Positions 60,188 through 64,000 of a DNA stretch of 64,000 bases are shown here, in pieces. The translations under genes were made by a program, and so were the position numbers. The stretch is from Streptomyces shenzhenensis. GTDB lineage: Bacteria > Actinomycetota > Actinomycetes > Streptomycetales > Streptomycetaceae. Location: positions 248,001-312,000 of the forward strand of contig NZ_JAJONF010000004.1 of the NCBI RefSeq assembly GCF_021462265.1, given 5' to 3'. Numbering within the stretch: the stretch's first letter is position 1; the number at the start of each line of letters is the position of its first letter. A model generated the notes under the pieces. It was not told the origin of the DNA. It saw nothing but the letters and a program-made list of their open reading frames with translations, and ran no database searches.

Positions 60188-62500
60188 TCAGTCCACCTCC
60201 GTCTCGCAGCTCAGCACCCGGTCCGGGCCCAATCGCCGTACCGGACCCGTCAGTTGGAGGCGGGTCACGGCTCGTACCTCCGCGCTCGACGCCGCCACCC
60301 GCAGCTCCAGGGCGCCCGGCTCCACCACCCGCGCACCCTCCCGGTCCGTGAACGCCGACAGGTCCGCGTGGAAGTGGAAGGTCAGGCTTCGGGACTCGCC
60401 GGGAGCGAGGTCCACGCGCCGGTAGCCGATGAGGCGGACGTCCGGGCGGGTCACCGAGGCCACCGGGTCGTGCAGGTAGAGCTGGACGACCTCGGTGCCG
60501 GGGCGGTCGCCGGTGTTGCGGACGGTGAGGGTCACGTCGTGGGAGCCGTCGGTGGGGAGCTCGGCCGACGGAGGTGACGTCGGCTCCCAGGCGAAGCTCG
60601 TGTATGAGCGTCCGTGGCCGAAGGCGTACAGCGGGGTCGGGTCCAGGTTGCTGACCTCGCCCGCGAGGCCCAGCGGGGGCTGGAGGTAGGTCCAGGGCTG
60701 GCCCCCCGGCACCCGGGGCACGCTCACCGGCAGGCGGCCCGACGGGTTCACGCGGCCCGACAGCACTCCCGCCACCGCCGGGCCGCCCTCCTCCCCGGGG
60801 AAGAACGCCTGCACCACCGCGCCGAGCCGGCCGTGCCAGCGGCCCAGCGCGTACGGGCGCCCGGTGAGGAGGACGAGGACCACCGGGACGCCCGTGGAGA
60901 CCAGGGCGTCCAGCAGGCCGGCCTGCACGCCGGGCAGGTCCAGGTCCGTCACGTCGCAGCCCTCGCCCGAGGTGCCCCGGCCGAACAGGCCCGCCCGGTC
61001 GCCGAGGACCGCCACGCACACGTCCGCCTCCGCGGCGCGCGCCACGGCCTCCTCGAAGCCGGCGGTGCCGGGGTCCGAGACGTCACAGCCCTCGGCGAAC
61101 GTCACCTTCGCGTCCGGGAGTTCGGCGCGCAGGGAGTCGAGGACGGTGGGGATGTCGATGCCCAGGTCGACCTCGGGGTGGTGGGTCAGGACGTGGGAGG
61201 GGAAGGAGTAGCAGCCGAGCATGGCGAGGGCGTCGGCGGCGCGGGGGCCCACCACGGCTATGCGGGTGCCGGGGGCGAGGGGGAGGGTGCCGTCGGGGTT
61301 GTCCAGCAGGACCACGGATTCCTCGGCCAGGCGGCGGGCCAGGGCGCGGTTCGCCGTCGAGTCGAGGTCGATCGGTCCTTCCTGGGCGGGCTCCGGGGTC
61401 CAGTCCTCGTCCAGCAGCCCCAGCTCGCACTTCTGGAGCAGGACCCGGCGGGCCGCCCGGTCCACCAGGGCCTCGGGGATCACGCCGTCCCGCACCGCCG
61501 CCAGCAGCGGACGCCCGTAGCACCTCAGCGTCGGGAGTTCCACGTCGATGCCCGCCGCGAGCGCCAGGTGGGCCGCCTCCGCCTCCGTACCCGCCACCCT
61601 GTGCAGGGTCTGCAGGAAGCCGATGCCGAAGTAGTCGGCGACCACGGTGCCCTCGAAGTCCCACTCCTCGCGCAGGAGCCCGGTCAGGAGACGGGGGTCG
61701 GCGGAGGCGGGGACGCCGTCCGTGTCGTTGTACGCCGCCATCACCGAACGCGCCCCGCCCTCGCGCAGCGCCATCTCGAACGGGGGGAGGGTGACGTCCG
61801 CGAACTCCCGTACCCCGGCGCGGACCGGGGCGAGGTTGCGGGCACCGGTGGAGGATGCGTAGCCGGCGAAGTGCTTGAGGGTGGCGATCACCCCGGCCGA
61901 CTCCAGGCCCCGGACGTAGGCGGAGCCGACCGTGCCGACCAGGTACGGGTCCTCGCCGATCGTCTCCTCGACCCGTCCCCAGCGCGGGTCGCGGACCACG
62001 TCCAGGACGGGGGCCAGGCCCTGGTGGACGCCGACCGAGCGGAGGTCGTCCCCGATGCGCCGGCCCAGTTCCTCGGCCAGCGGCGGGTCGAAGGCGGCGC
62101 CCCAGGCGAGCGGGACCGGATAGGCCGTGGCCTGCCAGGCCGTGAAGCCGGCCAGGCACTCCTCGTGAGCGATCGCCGGGATGCCGAAGCGGCCGGCCGA
62201 GACGATCCGGCGCTGGGCGCGGGCCAGTGCACGCGCGCCCAGCGCCGGGTCCACGGGGGCGGTGCCGAAGGAGCGGGTCAGCTGGCCGAGGCCGAGGGTG
62301 ATCAGCTCGGACCATTCATAGTCGAATGAGCCCGCGGTCATCTCGCGCTGCAGCGGGGCGACCCCGTCGCCGTCCGTGGCGGCGCCCACCCACACGCCGT
62401 ACAGCTGGGCGGTCTTCTCCTCCAGCGTCATCCGGGCGAGCAGGTCGTCGACGCGGGTGGCGGCGGGCAGTGCGGCGTCGCGCCAAGGAGCGGTGGTCAT
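60188..62500 (-). CDS. GH3 beta-xylosidase/beta-glucosidase
   Basis: A 770-residue cytoplasmic-looking enzyme (no signal peptide). The GH3 barrel spans about 10-340 with GVIATLKHFAGYASSTGARN and the nucleophile aspartate in FEGTVVADYFGIGFLQ (about residue 295). The alpha-beta-alpha sandwich (about 385-590) has AEESVVLLDNPDGTLPLAPG. A C-terminal fibronectin-III-like domain runs from about 640. Length and context match BxlA-type beta-xylosidases, which act on imported xylo-oligosaccharides. It is divergent from a LacI repressor and near a GH10 gene, favouring xylosidase over glucosidase. The adjacent transporter genes of classical bxl operons are absent. Confidence 0.9.
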   Translation of the reverse strand: MTTAPWRDAALPAATRVDDLLARMTLEEKTAQLYGVWVGAATDGDGVAPLQREMTAGSFDYEWSELITLGLGQLTRSFGTAPVDPALGARALARAQRRIVSAGRFGIPAIAHEECLAGFTAWQATAYPVPLAWGAAFDPPLAEELGRRIGDDLRSVGVHQGLAPVLDVVRDPRWGRVEETIGEDPYLVGTVGSAYVRGLESAGVIATLKHFAGYASSTGARNLAPVRAGVREFADVTLPPFEMALREGGARSVMAAYNDTDGVPASADPRLLTGLLREEWDFEGTVVADYFGIGFLQTLHRVAGTEAEAAHLALAAGIDVELPTLRCYGRPLLAAVRDGVIPEALVDRAARRVLLQKCELGLLDEDWTPEPAQEGPIDLDSTANRALARRLAEESVVLLDNPDGTLPLAPGTRIAVVGPRAADALAMLGCYSFPSHVLTHHPEVDLGIDIPTVLDSLRAELPDAKVTFAEGCDVSDPGTAGFEEAVARAAEADVCVAVLGDRAGLFGRGTSGEGCDVTDLDLPGVQAGLLDALVSTGVPVVLVLLTGRPYALGRWHGRLGAVVQAFFPGEEGGPAVAGVLSGRVNPSGRLPVSVPRVPGGQPWTYLQPPLGLAGEVSNLDPTPLYAFGHGRSYTSFAWEPTSPPSAELPTDGSHDVTLTVRNTGDRPGTEVVQLYLHDPVASVTRPDVRLIGYRRVDLAPGESRSLTFHFHADLSAFTDREGARVVEPGALELRVAASSAEVRAVTRLQLTGPVRRLGPDRVLSCETEVD

Positions 62501-62576
62501 GAAACTCCCGTCTCTGCTCTCTGCTGCGCGGCTCCGCTGTGAAGCCCGCTGCGAGGTGCTCTGCTACGAACGCTGC

Positions 62577-62591
62577 TACGAATGTTTCGTA
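62577..62591. promoter_or_regulatory. LacI-type operator between GH3 and LacI genes
   Basis: TACGAA-TGT-TTCGTA is a perfect 6-3-6 palindrome. A related site, CGAATGTTCCG, lies 20 bases downstream (from 62601). It sits between the divergent starts at 62500 and 62670. CGAA/TTCG half-sites are those described for xylan-linked LacI repressors such as BxlR, though with a 1-base rather than 3-base spacer. Confidence 0.55.
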
Positions 62592-62656
62592 CTACGCACC
62601 GAATGTTCCGGGAACCTATGGCGTGCGAAGGTCTTCGTCAAGGGGGAGCCCGGGGA

Positions 62657-62662
62657 TACGAT
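62657..62662 (+). promoter_or_regulatory. Candidate -10 for leaderless lacI-family mRNA
   Basis: TACGAT ends 7 bases before the ATG of the LacI gene, and no ribosome site lies between. TTCGTC (62634-62639) is a possible -35 at 17 bp. Confidence 0.4.
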
Positions 62663-62669
62663 CGCGGTC

Positions 62670-63701
62670 ATGACGCCTCCGAAGCCCGCAGAAACGCAGA
62701 CGGCGACCCTCGCTGAAATCGCCCGTGAGGCCGGCGTGTCCGCTCCGACTGTTTCGAAGGTCCTGAACGGGCGTGCCGATGTCGCCCCGGCGACCCGCAC
62801 CCGGGTCGAGGAGCTGCTGCGCTCCTACGGCTACCGGCGGCGGCGCGCCGAGGCCTCCCGCTCCCCGCTGATCGACCTGGTCTTCCACGAGCTGGAGAGC
62901 GCCTGGGCGATGGAGGTCATCCGGGGGGTGGAGAACGCGGCCCGGGACGCCGGCCTGAGTGTCGTGCTCAGTGAGAGCGCGGGGCGGCACACCCCCGGGC
63001 GGACCTGGGCCGACCAGGTGGCGGCGCGCCGGCCGCACGGGGTGGTGCTGGTGCTGTCGGGGCTCGACGAGTCGCAGCGGGCGCTGCTGATGAGCCGGTC
63101 GATCCCGTTCGTGGTGATGGACCCGGCGGGGGACCCGGGGCCCGACGTGCCGTCCATCGGGGCCACCAACTGGCAGGGCGGGCTCGCCGCCACCCGGCAC
63201 CTGGTCGAGCTGGGGCACCGGCGCATCGGGGCGATCAGCGGGCCGTCCCGGATGATGTGCAGCAGGGCCCGGGTGGACGGGTACCGGGCCGCGCTGGAGA
63301 CCGCCGGGCTCCCCGTCGACCCGGCCCTGATCAAGGTCGGCGACTTCCATCACGAGGCCGGCTACCGGCTCGGCCTGGAGCTGCTGCGCATGCCGGACCG
63401 GCCGACCGCGATCTTCACCGGCAACGACCTCCAGGCGCTCGGGCTCTACGAGGCCGCGCGTGAGCTGGGGCTGCGCATCCCGGAGGACGTGAGCGTCGTC
63501 GGGTTCGACGATCTGCCGCTGGCCCGCTGGGTGGGGCCGCCGCTGACGACCGTACGGCAGCCGCTGACCGAGATGGCCGAGGCGGCGGCGCGGCTGGTGC
63601 TGGAGATGGGGCGGGCGGAGGAGGCGACGACCGCCACGCGCGTCGAGCTGGCGACGAGCCTGGTGGTGCGGTCGAGCACGGCGGCGCCCGCGACCGCTTG
63701 A
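62670..63701 (+). CDS. LacI family transcriptional repressor
   Basis: A 343-residue regulator. The N-terminal HTH ATLAEIAREAGVSAPTVSKV with LNGR (about 11-34) is classical LacI; the periplasmic-binding-like effector domain follows (PLIDLVFHELESAWAMEVIR, FVVMDP, HRRIGAISGP, VVGFDDLPLARWVGPPLTTV). ATG 62670 is preferred because earlier in-frame codons lie upstream of the operator and have poor bias. It is divergent from the GH3 gene and upstream of GH10, so xylo-oligosaccharides are the likely inducer. It probably represses both neighbours and itself. Confidence 0.93.
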   Translation: MTPPKPAETQTATLAEIAREAGVSAPTVSKVLNGRADVAPATRTRVEELLRSYGYRRRRAEASRSPLIDLVFHELESAWAMEVIRGVENAARDAGLSVVLSESAGRHTPGRTWADQVAARRPHGVVLVLSGLDESQRALLMSRSIPFVVMDPAGDPGPDVPSIGATNWQGGLAATRHLVELGHRRIGAISGPSRMMCSRARVDGYRAALETAGLPVDPALIKVGDFHHEAGYRLGLELLRMPDRPTAIFTGNDLQALGLYEAARELGLRIPEDVSVVGFDDLPLARWVGPPLTTVRQPLTEMAEAAARLVLEMGRAEEATTATRVELATSLVVRSSTAAPATA

Positions 63702-63727
63702 GGCGGACTTGGCCGGAAGCTGACGTA

Positions 63728-63756
63728 TTGACGGGTGGTGCGGGCGCCTCCACACT
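63728..63756 (+). promoter_or_regulatory. Promoter of the GH10 xylanase gene
   Basis: TTGACG (63728-63733) and CACACT (63751-63756) at 17-bp spacing. Transcription would start near 63763, just before the two palindromes at 63771-63794. Confidence 0.55.
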
Positions 63757-63770
63757 CCTCCGAAGTCAAT

Positions 63771-63794
63771 CGGTTGCACAACCGAAACTTTCGG
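63771..63794. promoter_or_regulatory. Overlapping palindromic operators of the xylanase gene
   Basis: CGGTTG-CA-CAACCG (63771-63784) overlaps CCGAAA-C-TTTCGG (63782-63794). The second contains CGAAACTTTCG, the palindrome reported upstream of several Streptomyces xylanase genes and of the CGAA-N-TTCG form bound by BxlR-type LacI repressors. Both lie between the promoter and the ATG. Confidence 0.7.
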
Positions 63795-63805
63795 AGGCCA
63801 CCCGC

Positions 63806-64000
63806 ATGAGAACCTCCAGAACCTCCAGAACCTTCGGCAACCTGTTACGGGCCGGGCTGGCCGGCCTGGTCGTCGGCGTGGGTCTGTTCGCCGCCGGCGC
63901 CGCTCCGGCGCACGCCGCCGACACCCCGCTGCGCGACCTGGCCGCCGCGCAGGGCAAGGTCATCGGCACCGCGGTCACCGGCTCCAAGCTCACCGGCACC
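63806..64000 (+). CDS. Secreted GH10 endo-1,4-beta-xylanase, N-terminal part (cut by window end)
   Basis: Only 65 residues are visible. MRTSRTSRTFGNLLRAGLAG begins a signal peptide with core LAGLVVGVGLFAAGAAPAHA and likely cleavage after AHA. The mature start DTPLRDLAAAQGKVIGTAVT then GSKLTGT is the typical beginning of a Streptomyces GH10 barrel. ATG 63806 has GGAGG 9 nt upstream; the duplicated RTSRTSRT could come from slippage or an alternative start. Regulation by the operators just upstream is inferred. Catalytic residues are outside the window. Confidence 0.82.
   Translation, partial: MRTSRTSRTFGNLLRAGLAGLVVGVGLFAAGAAPAHAADTPLRDLAAAQGKVIGTAVTGSKLTGT

Noticed and set aside
1..64000. tRNA or rRNA genes, complete insertion sequences, prophage attachment sites
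   Set aside because: None could be recognised by reading; no transposase or integrase motifs and no cloverleaf-like sequences were seen.

Overview
The window is high-GC actinobacterial DNA and almost certainly comes from the chromosome core of a Streptomyces. Third codon positions are nearly all G or C, GTG starts are common, and the long S10/spc/alpha ribosomal block (no rpsD beside rpoA) is followed by rplM-rpsI-glmM-coaA-glmS-acpS-nnr-alr-tsaE-tsaB-rimI-tsaD. Paired DUF5753/DUF397 genes and xylan-utilisation genes with CGAA/TTCG-type palindromes point the same way. All calls come from reading the sequence and recalling families; no search was run.

Left part (1-14.2 kb), accessory. It opens inside a GH115 alpha-glucuronidase gene. 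Then come a decayed FG-GAP repeat fragment, a TetR/ABC-ATPase/FtsX-permease operon with a strong palindromic operator, a DUF5753-DUF397 pair, decayed coding sequence, and a polymorphic-toxin locus. That locus has a WXG100-like protein, a colicin-immunity-like protein, a 1551-residue RHS toxin with a C-terminal nuclease-like tip, its probable immunity gene, and a frameshifted second immunity copy.

Middle (14.2-32 kb), housekeeping. rpsJ-rplC-rplD-rplW-rplB-rpsS-rplV-rpsC-rplP-rpmC-rpsQ, then a strong hairpin, then rplN-rplX-rplE-rpsN-rpsH-rplF-rplR-rpsE-rpmD-rplO, another hairpin, then secY-adk, map, infA-rpmJ-rpsM-rpsK-rpoA-rplQ and truA. Intergenic copies of a modular GC-rich repeat sit in this block and recur at 50.0 and 54.7 kb.

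Insertion-like block (32.0-39.6 kb), all on the minus strand. An egghead-type processive GT2, a GH113-like hydrolase, a sugar nucleotidyltransferase and an OafA-SGNH acyltransferase form a tight operon, with a GH26 mannanase-like gene just upstream. Together they look like a pathway for making, acetylating and trimming a beta-mannan-like surface polysaccharide. This is the most interesting candidate system here.

Right part (40-58 kb), housekeeping again: rplM-rpsI, glmM, DUF389, coaA, glmS, acpS, nnrE/nnrD, an L,D-transpeptidase, alr, a hydrolase, and the t6A genes tsaE, tsaB, rimI and tsaD. Several of these starts sit 6-7 nt below a -10-like hexamer, which suggests leaderless mRNAs. The right end (58-64 kb) is catabolic: an AraC regulator diverging from a hydrolase, then a GH3 beta-xylosidase-like enzyme diverging from a LacI repressor, then the start of a secreted GH10 xylanase.
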